NCBI RefSeq assembly: GCF_017052585.1
Contig: NZ_JAFFHZ010000001.1
Location: forward strand, 3,080,501 to 3,144,500
Direction of reading: 5' to 3'
DNA from: Paenibacillus apiarius
GTDB lineage: Bacteria; Bacillota; Bacilli; Paenibacillales; Paenibacillaceae
DNA length: 64,000 nucleotides
In this document: piece by piece, positions 1 through 6,917 of the stretch
Layout: every line of letters starts with the position of its first letter
How positions within the stretch are numbered: the first letter of the stretch is position 1
Notes under the pieces: model-generated
The model's database searches: none
Told to the model about the DNA's origin: nothing
The model's input: only the letters and a program-made list of their open reading frames with translations
Made by a program: the position numbers and the translations under genes

Positions 1-948
1 GCGGACGGTCATGAAGTCGAGCTTGTGGCGAATATCGGCAATCCGCAGGATGCGCTAGGCGCCCGCAACAACGGCGCGGAAGGCGTCGGCTTGTACCGTA
101 CGGAATTTTTGTATATGGGCCGTGACAATTTTCCGTCGGAAGAAGAGCAATACCATTCTTATGTGACGGTATCCGAGACGCTCGGCTCCGACAAGCCCGT
201 TGTCATCCGCACGCTCGATATCGGCGGCGATAAAGAGCTGCCTTACTTGGAGCTTCCGAAGGAATTGAACCCATTTCTCGGCTATCGCGCCATTCGGCTG
301 TGCCTGGATCGCAAAGAGCTGTTCAAGACGCAGCTTCGCGCTATTTTGCGCGCCAGCGCGCACGGCAACATCAAATTGATGTATCCGATGATATCTGCGA
401 TAACCGAGCTTCGCGAAGCGAACGCCATCTTGGCCGAAACGAAAGCGGAACTCGATGAGGAAGGCATTGCCTATAACAAGGAAATGGAAGTCGGCATGAT
501 GATCGAGGTGCCTGCGGCTGCGATTATTGCGGATCAATTGGCCAAGGAAGTTGATTTCTTCTCGATTGGCACGAATGATCTCGTTCAATATACGATGGCA
601 GCCGACCGCATGAACGAGCAGGTGTCCCACCTGACGCAGCCGTTCAATCCGGCGGTGCTGCGCTTAATCCGCATGGTTATCGATGCGGCGCACAAAGAAG
701 GCAAGTGGGCCGGCATGTGCGGCGAAATGGCGGGCAATCTGAAGGCGGTGCCTATCCTGCTCGGACTTGGGCTCGACGAATTCAGCATGAGCGCAAGCTC
801 CGTGCTTCCGGTTCGCGTGCTGCTTTCCCGTCTCAACCGGGATGAGATGAAGCAATTGGCCGAAGAAGCCCTCGCGCTGGAAACGGCTGAAGAGATTCAA
901 TATCTTGTGGTGAAACGGGTAGCGGCTGTTCAAGAATTGTCTATCTAG
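1..948 (+). CDS. ptsI: Phosphoenolpyruvate-protein phosphotransferase (PTS enzyme I), C-terminal part
   Basis: The reading frame is open from base 1, so the gene begins outside the window; about 315 C-terminal codons are present against roughly 570 for the family. Enzyme I takes phosphate from PEP and passes it to HPr, feeding the two EIICB permeases downstream. The PEP-binding (TIM-barrel) domain is visible: [29 protein letters not shown], the [10 protein letters not shown] loop and the catalytic-site GMCGEMAG cysteine near the end. The phosphorylated histidine domain lies upstream, out of view. The order ptsI-glcT-ptsG differs from B. subtilis, where glcT and ptsG precede ptsHI. Identification is secure. 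Confidence 0.97.
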   Translation, partial: ADGHEVELVANIGNPQDALGARNNGAEGVGLYRTEFLYMGRDNFPSEEEQYHSYVTVSETLGSDKPVVIRTLDIGGDKELPYLELPKELNPFLGYRAIRLCLDRKELFKTQLRAILRASAHGNIKLMYPMISAITELREANAILAETKAELDEEGIAYNKEMEVGMMIEVPAAAIIADQLAKEVDFFSIGTNDLVQYTMAADRMNEQVSHLTQPFNPAVLRLIRMVIDAAHKEGKWAGMCGEMAGNLKAVPILLGLGLDEFSMSASSVLPVRVLLSRLNRDEMKQLAEEALALETAEEIQYLVVKRVAAVQELSI

Positions 949-971
949 CACGTTGCAAGTGAATAATGCAG

Positions 972-1001
972 GCCGAGAAAGGGGATCCCCCCTTTTTCGG
1001 C
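972..1001 (+). terminator. Hairpin after ptsI
   Basis: Inverted repeat 24 bases after the ptsI stop, with arms GCCGAGAAAGGGG and CCCCCCTTTTTCGGC. The T-rich stretch lies inside the 3' arm rather than after it, so termination strength is uncertain. Confidence 0.6.
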
Positions 1002-1086
1002 GTTGCAGGCGATGTGTGATGGTTTGACACTAATTCGACAAAAAAGTTGATTATATTCTAAATTTAGACATAATTCTCTTTTTATG

Positions 1087-1115
1087 TTGACAATGAATGC
1101 GGTTCCAACTACAAT
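1087..1115 (+). promoter_or_regulatory. Vegetative promoter for glcT
   Basis: TTGACA at 1087-1092, a 17-base spacer and TACAAT at 1110-1115: an almost perfect sigma-A promoter. Predicted start of transcription is near 1122, about 75 bases before glcT. Confidence 0.75.
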
Positions 1116-1140
1116 GGTTCTACAGTTGAACGTGTTAATG

Positions 1141-1154
1141 CGAAAACGTTTCCA
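1141..1154 (+). promoter_or_regulatory. cre-like CcpA site upstream of glcT
   Basis: CGAAAACGTTTCCA differs from the cre consensus TGNAANCGNTNNCA only at the first base. It lies about 20 bases downstream of the predicted start of transcription, a position where CcpA would act as a roadblock. The assignment is by consensus only. Confidence 0.45.
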
Positions 1155-1197
1155 TTCACGTTTTATCTTCGCAATTTCATGAGAAAGGAGCTTCACG

Positions 1198-2052
1198 TTG
1201 TCAGACAAGCGTCGCTTTGAAATTATACGGTCATTAAGCAACAATGTCGTATTGGCGAACGATGTGTTGACGAACAAAGAAACCATTCTCATGGGAAAAG
1301 GACTCGGATTCGGAGCTAAGCCTCGAGGAGAGCTTGTTCCGGGCGACACCCGCATTGAGAAGACATTTGCTTTAGAGAGTCAGCAGCATCTGTCGCAATA
1401 TCAGATGCTTTTGGAACAGATTGATCCGGAAGTCATTACCGTTTCCGAACAGATCATTTCCATGGTGTCTGAAACGCTTACGCCGGATTTGAACGAGCAT
1501 ATTCACCTCGCGTTGCCGAGCCATATTGAATATGCGCTTTACCGATTGCGCCACGACATTGCGATTGAGAATCCGTTTTTGTGGGAGATACGCACTTTGA
1601 ATCCGAAGGAATATGAGCTTGCCGCACAGGCGGCCGGGCTTATTGACCGGACATTCGGGGTGACCGTGCCAGAAGATGAAATCGGATTTTTGACGATACA
1701 CATCCAATCGGCCGTTGCGCACGTGCCTGTCGGAAATATGGTTCAGTTCAATCATTTGTTGAAGGATCTGGTTGCGCTGATTGAAGAACGGCGGGGAAGC
1801 GGCATTCCGAAGGACAGCATTGACTATCTTCGTCTCATTACGCATCTGCGCTTCGCCATTGAGCGAATTCGCAAAGGGGAGCATTCCCGCAATCCGTTCC
1901 GGGATAAGCTGAAGGATATGGTTCCCTACGAATTCGAGGTGGCGCAGGATTGCGCTGCGTTAATGGCACGGCAGCTGAAGACGGAAGTAACGGAAGATGA
2001 GACGGCGTACATCGCGATGCATCTGTATCGGCTGTTCAATAAAGACGAGTAA
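1198..2052 (+). CDS. glcT: GlcT-type transcription antiterminator (BglG family)
   Basis: 284 residues, the usual length for GlcT. An N-terminal RNA-binding (CAT) domain of about 60 residues is followed by two PTS regulation domains: PRD1 around residues 65-170 with HIHLALPSHIEYAL, and PRD2 from about 172 with RLITHLRFAIERI and YIAMHLYRL, which carry the conserved histidines. It should bind the RNA antiterminator found just ahead of ptsG and prevent formation of the overlapping terminator; PTS phosphorylation of the PRDs would tune this. The start is TTG at 1198, chosen because GAGAAAGGAG ends eight bases before it and no ATG is suitably placed. Function follows from family and adjacent target. 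Confidence 0.93.
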   Translation: MSDKRRFEIIRSLSNNVVLANDVLTNKETILMGKGLGFGAKPRGELVPGDTRIEKTFALESQQHLSQYQMLLEQIDPEVITVSEQIISMVSETLTPDLNEHIHLALPSHIEYALYRLRHDIAIENPFLWEIRTLNPKEYELAAQAAGLIDRTFGVTVPEDEIGFLTIHIQSAVAHVPVGNMVQFNHLLKDLVALIEERRGSGIPKDSIDYLRLITHLRFAIERIRKGEHSRNPFRDKLKDMVPYEFEVAQDCAALMARQLKTEVTEDETAYIAMHLYRLFNKDE

Positions 2053-2078
2053 TTACTTACTTATTACAACCTTATATC

Positions 2079-2107
2079 AAGCGTGTTACTAGTTCGACTA
2101 GGCATGA
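2079..2107 (+). promoter_or_regulatory. Ribonucleic antiterminator (RAT) of ptsG
   Basis: The stretch around GTGTTACTAGTTCGACTAGG reads very like the B. subtilis ptsG RAT as I remember it: a short hairpin (CTAGTTCGACTAG) whose 3' part runs into the 5' arm of the next terminator. GlcT binding here would exclude the terminator fold. Confidence 0.85.
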
Positions 2108-2173
2108 GCTTGCCGGCAGGAAGCCTCTCCAGATTGGAGGGGCGGCTTGCTGCAAGTTCATGCCTTATTTTTT
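2101..2173 (+). terminator. Leader terminator of ptsG controlled by GlcT
   Basis: GGCATGAGCTTG (2101-2112) pairs with CAAGTTCATGCC (2153-2164), with further pairing inside, then TTATTTTTTT. It ends 27 bases before ptsG. It overlaps the RAT by several bases, so the two structures are mutually exclusive. Confidence 0.9.
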
Positions 2174-2200
2174 TGCATCATGAGGAGTTGACATAAGAGG

Positions 2201-3721
2201 ATGTTCAAATCAATTTTCGGTCTGCTGCAAAAGGTGGGCAAGGCAGTGATGCTGCCTGTCGCCATCCTGCCTGCGGCTGGCATTTTGCTTGGCCTCGGCA
2301 ATGCGTTGCAAAACCCCGACTTGATTGCCAAGCTGCCCGTGCTCGGCAGCCCCGCAATCTCAATGATAACCAGTGTGATGGAGGCGGCGGGCGGGATCGT
2401 ATTCGACAATCTGTCCCTGCTGTTCGCTGTCGGGGTAGCGATCGGACTTGTTGGCGGAGACGGGGTGGCGGGTCTGGCCGCCATTGTCGGTTATTTCGTC
2501 ATGAACGTGACGATGAAAGTGATCCTGCACGTCACGCCGGAAATGGCAAAGACGGACTTCTCATACGCTGTCTTGCAGGGCGTGCCTACGCTCCAGACAG
2601 GGGTGTTTGGCGGGATTATCATCGGTATTGCGGCTGCCGTGCTATACAAGCGCTTTTTTACGATTGAGATGCCGTCGTATCTCGGCTTCTTCGCTGGCAA
2701 GCGCTTCGTGCCGATTATTACGGCTGTGACATCGCTTTTGATAGGGATTGCGATGGTGTTCGTCTGGCCGCCAATTCAGCATGGGCTGAATGCATTTTCA
2801 CATTCGCTCATCGACTCGAACCGCGCTCTGGCCGCATTTGTCTTCGGCATCGGTGAGCGGGCGCTTATTCCGTTCGGCCTGCATCATATTTTCTATTCGC
2901 CGTTCTGGTTCGAATTCAGCGAGTATGTGAACAAGGCGGGAGATCTGGTCCGTGGCGATCAGAAAATCTTTTTCGAACAGTTGAAAGACGGCGTGGAGCT
3001 GACGGCAGGCACTTTCATGACGGGGAAATACGTATTCATGATGTTCGGCTTGCCCGCAGCCGCGCTTGCCATGTACCATGAGGCGCGGCCCGAGAAGAAA
3101 AAAATCGTTGCCGGGGTGATGGCTTCGGCTGCCTTGACCTCGTTTTTGACAGGAATTACGGAGCCGCTTGAATTCGCATTTCTATTCGTGGCACCGGTAT
3201 TGTTCGCCGTGCACGTTCTCTTCGCAGGCCTCTCGTTCCTGACGATGCATCTGCTTAACGTAAAGATAGGCATGACGTTCTCGGGCGGCGTCATTGATTA
3301 CCTGCTGTTCGGCGTGATGCAGAACCGGACGCCGTACTGGATTGTCATTCCCGTCGGTTTGGTGTTTGCCGCCATCTACTACTTCGGTTTTCGCTTCGCG
3401 ATCCGCAAGTTCAACCTGAGAACGCCGGGACGCGAGCCAGACTCCCAGGAGGAGGACAGTCCGGCGGCAGAAGCGGGCGAATTGCCCCGCGGCATTTTGG
3501 ACGCGCTCGGCGGCAAGGACAATATCGGATCGCTGGATGCTTGCATTACGCGCCTGCGGGTGCAGGTCAAAGAAAAAGGTGACGTGGACAAGGAGCGGCT
3601 GAAACAACTGGGCGCAGCAGGAGTGCTGGAAGTCGGCAATAGCGTGCAGGCGATATTCGGAACCCGATCGGAGACGATTAAGCATCAGATTCACGAAATT
3701 ATGCAGCGGGATGATGCGTAA
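2201..3721 (+). CDS. ptsG: PTS glucose-type EIICB permease
   Basis: 506 residues. The membrane EIIC domain covers about residues 1-400 and contains the sugar-site motifs [11 protein letters not shown] and [12 protein letters not shown]; a linker leads to an EIIB domain with the phosphorylated cysteine at about residue 448 in DACITRLR. There is no EIIA domain, so phosphate must come from an EIIA encoded elsewhere. The gene takes up and phosphorylates a hexose. Glucose is inferred from the GlcT/RAT leader immediately upstream, which in Bacillus is dedicated to ptsG. Start ATG 2201 follows AAGAGG. It may be co-transcribed with the second EIICB 147 bases on, as no terminator was seen between them. 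Confidence 0.93.
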   Translation: MFKSIFGLLQKVGKAVMLPVAILPAAGILLGLGNALQNPDLIAKLPVLGSPAISMITSVMEAAGGIVFDNLSLLFAVGVAIGLVGGDGVAGLAAIVGYFVMNVTMKVILHVTPEMAKTDFSYAVLQGVPTLQTGVFGGIIIGIAAAVLYKRFFTIEMPSYLGFFAGKRFVPIITAVTSLLIGIAMVFVWPPIQHGLNAFSHSLIDSNRALAAFVFGIGERALIPFGLHHIFYSPFWFEFSEYVNKAGDLVRGDQKIFFEQLKDGVELTAGTFMTGKYVFMMFGLPAAALAMYHEARPEKKKIVAGVMASAALTSFLTGITEPLEFAFLFVAPVLFAVHVLFAGLSFLTMHLLNVKIGMTFSGGVIDYLLFGVMQNRTPYWIVIPVGLVFAAIYYFGFRFAIRKFNLRTPGREPDSQEEDSPAAEAGELPRGILDALGGKDNIGSLDACITRLRVQVKEKGDVDKERLKQLGAAGVLEVGNSVQAIFGTRSETIKHQIHEIMQRDDA

Positions 3722-3868
3722 TCCGCCCAACCCCGCCCGTCTGTATCTCGGGTATATTTTCAGCGCAAGTTCATGAATGTTTGCGTTGTTGCGGTGATGA
3801 TAGGTTGAAGAATAAAACTTTGGCCTTTTATCCATACTTTACTTAACAATTAAGGAGGAGAACAACAC

Positions 3869-5320
3869 ATGTTAGCCTTTTTGCAAAAAATTGGTCGGGC
3901 ATTGATGCTCCCGGTCGCAACGTTGCCAGCGGCAGCCATTTTGCTTCGCTTCGGCGCGATCGACTATGTGAAAGACTTCCATATGGGAGCAACGGTCGGC
4001 GGGTTCCTGAACCAATATGTCGCTCCGTTCCTCGATGCAGGCGGCTCCGCTATATTTGATAACTTGGCCCTTATATTTGCCATTGGGGTAGCCATCGGAT
4101 TTGCTTCAGACGCGGTGGCCGTATTGGCGGCCGTCATAGCACATATTATTTTACTTAAAGTATTGTCCAAAATTCCGGCGGCGTTTGCGTTCATTCCGGA
4201 TGATATGAAGCTCGACATGGGCGTTATTGGCGGTATATTGGCCGGTGGTATCGCTGCGTTCCTTTATAACAAATATCATGATATTAAAGTGCCGGATTGG
4301 CTTGGCTTCTTCGGCGGCAAGCGCTTTGTCCCGATTGTCACTTCAGCGGTTATGATTCTCATAGCGATCCCGTTCGGGATCGTATGGGGACCGGTTCAAC
4401 AGGCGCTCGATACATTCGGCAATTGGATTGTTGAGCTTGGGGCGACTGGATCCGGCCTCTTTATGGTAGCGAACCGGCTGCTCATTCCATTCGGCCTGCA
4501 TCATGTGTTGAATGCAATCGCATGGTTCCAAATCGGCTCCTTTACCGACGCTGCCGGACAAGTATGGCAGGGCGACATTGCCCGTTTCTTCCATGGCGAC
4601 CCGACGGCAGGATTGTTCATGACCGGGTTTTTCCCAATCATGATGTTCGCATTGCCTGGTGCGGCGCTCGCTATTATTCATGCGGCTAAGCCGGAGAAGC
4701 GCAAAATGGTCGCCTCCATCTTCATCGGTACGGCCATCGCGTCCTTCCTGACTGGTATTACGGAGCCTATCGAGTTCGCATTTATGTTCGTTGCTCCGGT
4801 ACTGTTCGTTGTCCATGCGATATTGGCGGGGGTGTCCGGGTTTGTGACGGCATCGCTTGGCATTAAGCACGGATTCGGGTTCTCCGCAGGCTTTATCGAC
4901 TATGCGCTGAACTTCCCGTTGGCGACGAAGCCGCTGCTGCTGGTACCGATTGGCCTCGTCTACTTCGTCGTCTACTACTTCCTGTTCCGCTTCCTGATTA
5001 AGAAGCTGAACCTGAAGACGCCGGGACGCGAGGATGAGGAGGAGACAGAAGGCGGCGCGGATAACACGGTCAACGCCAACTCCAGCCTGCGTGATAAGGC
5101 GGAAAAGGTCGTCGGGCTTATCGGCGGTAAAGATAACATCATTACGAACGAAGCATGTATTACGCGCTTGCGCTTGACGCTGAAGGACGACACCGTCGTC
5201 GACGAAGCGGGCTTGAAGGCGCTTGGCGCGGCCGGGATTATGAAGCTTGGCAAAGGCAACGTCCAGGTCGTGTTCGGGACGCAATCCGAGCTGTTGAAGG
5301 AAGAAATCAAGAAGCTGTAA
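3869..5320 (+). CDS. nagP: PTS EIICB permease, N-acetylglucosamine type
   Basis: 483 residues with the same EIIC-EIIB layout as the upstream ptsG but a separate lineage. The N-terminus (MLAFLQKIGRALMLPVA) and the short loops are typical of NagP/NagE. Key features are GLHHVLNAIAWF, GITEPIEFAFMF, and the EIIB cysteine at about residue 430 in NEACITRLRL. Again no EIIA domain. GlcNAc specificity is inferred from family resemblance and from the endo-beta-N-acetylglucosaminidase gene 1.6 kb downstream, which would release GlcNAc-containing glycans. The start is supported by AAGGAGGAG ten bases upstream. Specificity for glucose or another aminosugar cannot be excluded. Confidence 0.85.
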   Translation: MLAFLQKIGRALMLPVATLPAAAILLRFGAIDYVKDFHMGATVGGFLNQYVAPFLDAGGSAIFDNLALIFAIGVAIGFASDAVAVLAAVIAHIILLKVLSKIPAAFAFIPDDMKLDMGVIGGILAGGIAAFLYNKYHDIKVPDWLGFFGGKRFVPIVTSAVMILIAIPFGIVWGPVQQALDTFGNWIVELGATGSGLFMVANRLLIPFGLHHVLNAIAWFQIGSFTDAAGQVWQGDIARFFHGDPTAGLFMTGFFPIMMFALPGAALAIIHAAKPEKRKMVASIFIGTAIASFLTGITEPIEFAFMFVAPVLFVVHAILAGVSGFVTASLGIKHGFGFSAGFIDYALNFPLATKPLLLVPIGLVYFVVYYFLFRFLIKKLNLKTPGREDEEETEGGADNTVNANSSLRDKAEKVVGLIGGKDNIITNEACITRLRLTLKDDTVVDEAGLKALGAAGIMKLGKGNVQVVFGTQSELLKEEIKKL

Positions 5321-5341
5321 CCTAAGATTGCTATAATGACA

Positions 5342-5378
5342 ACGGCTCCGTATCCATAAGATGCGGAGCCGTTTTTGT
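5342..5378 (+). terminator. Rho-independent terminator after the GlcNAc PTS gene
   Basis: A 13-bp stem (ACGGCTCCGTATC with GATGCGGAGCCGT, one G-U pair) with loop CATAA and then TTTTGTT, 21 bases after the stop codon. Confidence 0.92.
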
Positions 5379-5770
5379 TGCCGTGGGATGTATTCGGTTG
5401 CCGATTGGAATGCCGGGAGCAGGGCGTGAGAGTATATTTAGGGCCATTCCAGTAGACTCAGCTCTATTTGACCTTAGAAAACTCAATATTCGAATTGGAA
5501 GTGTGCCCTCTGCCATAAAGAGAAGCATTCTGACAAATGGGGAGGGTATTGTACTATTTATTTTTCGCGTACAAGAAATTGTATTTGCCGGCGTGCTTCA
5601 ACTCATCAGTCAAATGACGTTGCGGAACGGTTGGGAGGGGGCCTATACTCTGGTGATTTTGACTGACATCAGCAGTTAACAGCCACTTGGTTAAATAACG
5701 ATTCCAGCACCGTCCAAGCGCTCTATGGCGAGGTTGAATGGAAGATGTAAAAGTGGAGGGAAACAGCTCC

Positions 5771-5952
5771 AACTGCAATTATACAGTTGAGAAATCTCTT
5801 TTAACGCCAAGCGTCACGCTAGACTGCAATCATACAGTTCATTTTCGCGAAATCGTATAAATAATGGAAGATAATTGGCGTTGGACTGCACATTTGCAGT
5901 TTAAGCGGTGAAAAAAGCAGTATTACTCCAAAATAACTGCACAATTGCAGTT
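5771..5952. repeat. Four-palindrome element, class A, copy 1 (51/62/51)
   Basis: Four 18-bp units start at 5771 (AACTGCAATTATACAGTT), 5822 (GACTGCAATCATACAGTT), 5884 (GACTGCACATTTGCAGTT) and 5935 (AACTGCACAATTGCAGTT). Each is an inverted repeat of the form ACTGCA-N4-TGCAGT or a near variant. Start-to-start distances are 51, 62 and 51 bp, exactly those of the copy at 42450-42631. The sequence between units is only weakly conserved. Confidence 0.85.
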
Positions 5953-6467
5953 CTCCGTTTTTTCACCTGTCTCGAACAGGTTGCACCCTTCTTAAGCTTG
6001 GCTAGATTAAACTAGTTGGCGGCGTATTGCGGAGAGGGGCATATCGTTCGTTGTCAGTTTCCTGTTACTCTCCCCTTCCATCAGTAAAAAGAATTTCCGT
6101 CTGTCGCAGGCGCTAGGCGGGGTGTGCACAAAGGGTGGTGTTGCAGTATCTTCTGAGAAGCAATATTGCCACAGAGATATACTCTAAATCAACCCCGTCC
6201 AAACGGAGAGATGCCCCTTCTGAACGAGAGGGAGAGTGGAGAAAAGTACCTGGCAGCGTGTCGTAAGCAGCTGGAAATGCAGCTTTCTTTAGTTCATTCA
6301 TATCGTTACTCTGAGTGCAATGAGCTGCTGCATCAGTGTGTAGTTAGGTTAATTAGGGACACGCCTGTTGATTGCTTTATTATTACTGCCTGCTAGCTTG
6401 AAAATTGATCGTTGATAAGGGGACGCCAGTTATAGCGATTTAACTTGGCTTGGATAACAAGCTGCCT

Positions 6468-6654
6468 CCGCTGGATTTGTCCAATGCTTTCTAGAACGGA
6501 TCGAGCCTGCGTGTCATTCTATTGGAAATGATCCATTAGGAGCAGGTCAAATTAGCTCAAGACGAAGGAAGTGGGCGGCGATTTGATAGGACATGTTCCA
6601 GCGGAATCCTCGAATACTGCGTGTTTTAGGGGAAAAGACTGCGCTATTTCCAAT
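6468..6654. repeat. Four-palindrome element, class B, copy 1 (52/65/52)
   Basis: Units start at 6468 (CCGCTGGATTTGTCCAAT), 6520 (TATTGGAAATGATCCATT), 6585 (GATAGGACATGTTCCAGC) and 6637 (GACTGCGCTATTTCCAAT). The core is TGGA-N4/5-TCCA, and the fourth unit is a hybrid with a class A left arm. TCCA arms are 52, 65 and 52 bp apart, matching the layout of class A though the palindrome differs. Confidence 0.65.
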
Positions 6655-6787
6655 AACATTTTCATTTCCGCTCCGAATCTGCATCGCTCAGGCTGAACGG
6701 AAGAGGAACGCAGCCGATTTTTAGTGGTAAATATTAAAGATTTGGTGTACCAATTAAAGATATTGCGCCAAATGGAAAATCCCATCC

Positions 6788-6816
6788 TTTTCACTGGATA
6801 ATATAGGGTATACAAT
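6788..6816 (+). promoter_or_regulatory. Candidate promoter of the GH85 gene
   Basis: TTTTCA (6788-6793), 17-base spacer, TACAAT (6811-6816). The -35 box matches four of six consensus bases. Confidence 0.5.
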
Positions 6817-6833
6817 GAATTTGCATATCAAAT

Positions 6834-6847
6834 TGTAAGCGCTAACA
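6834..6847 (+). promoter_or_regulatory. cre site upstream of the GH85 gene
   Basis: TGTAAGCGCTAACA is a full match to the cre consensus and nearly palindromic. It lies about 10 bases downstream of the predicted transcription start, so CcpA binding should repress the endoglycosidase when preferred sugars are present. Confidence 0.8.
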
Positions 6848-6917
6848 TATTTGTGCGTTCAGATGGTACTTCCTGATGTGAGTTATTAATTATGTGGGAG
6901 AGAGGAAGAGGTCACGA

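Larger units (their letters stand above)
5379..6833. other. Gene-free region with two four-palindrome repeats
   Basis: No open frame here has a good ribosome site, family resemblance or codon pattern; the longest (98 codons from 5383) starts with GTG and lacks a ribosome site. The region holds two copies of the dispersed four-unit repeat (5771-5952 and 6468-6654), listed separately, and a promoter and cre site for the GH85 gene at its right end. The remainder shows nothing I can name. Confidence 0.6.

Noticed and set aside
5383..5679. 98-codon frame after the GlcNAc PTS terminator
   Set aside because: Starts with GTG, has no ribosome site, and resembles no known protein.
5740..5853. Short plus-strand frame through two palindromic units (51 bp = 17 codons)
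   Set aside because: The frame gives two similar peptide motifs only because 51 is a multiple of three; the next spacing (62) breaks it, and the other copies have no start codon.
5771..5952. CRISPR array
   Set aside because: 18-bp repeats with 33-bp spacers look superficially similar, but there are only four units, the middle gap is 44 bp, repeats diverge and are palindromic, the same spacing recurs elsewhere, and no cas genes are present.
6269..6337. A further palindromic unit pair (AGCTGGAAATGCAGCT and a sequence 51 bp on)
   Set aside because: The second unit is not a convincing palindrome and no outer pair was found.
6552..6815. 87-codon minus-strand frame upstream of the GH85 gene
   Set aside because: Overlaps a class B palindromic element and the promoter of the GH85 gene; no ribosome site.
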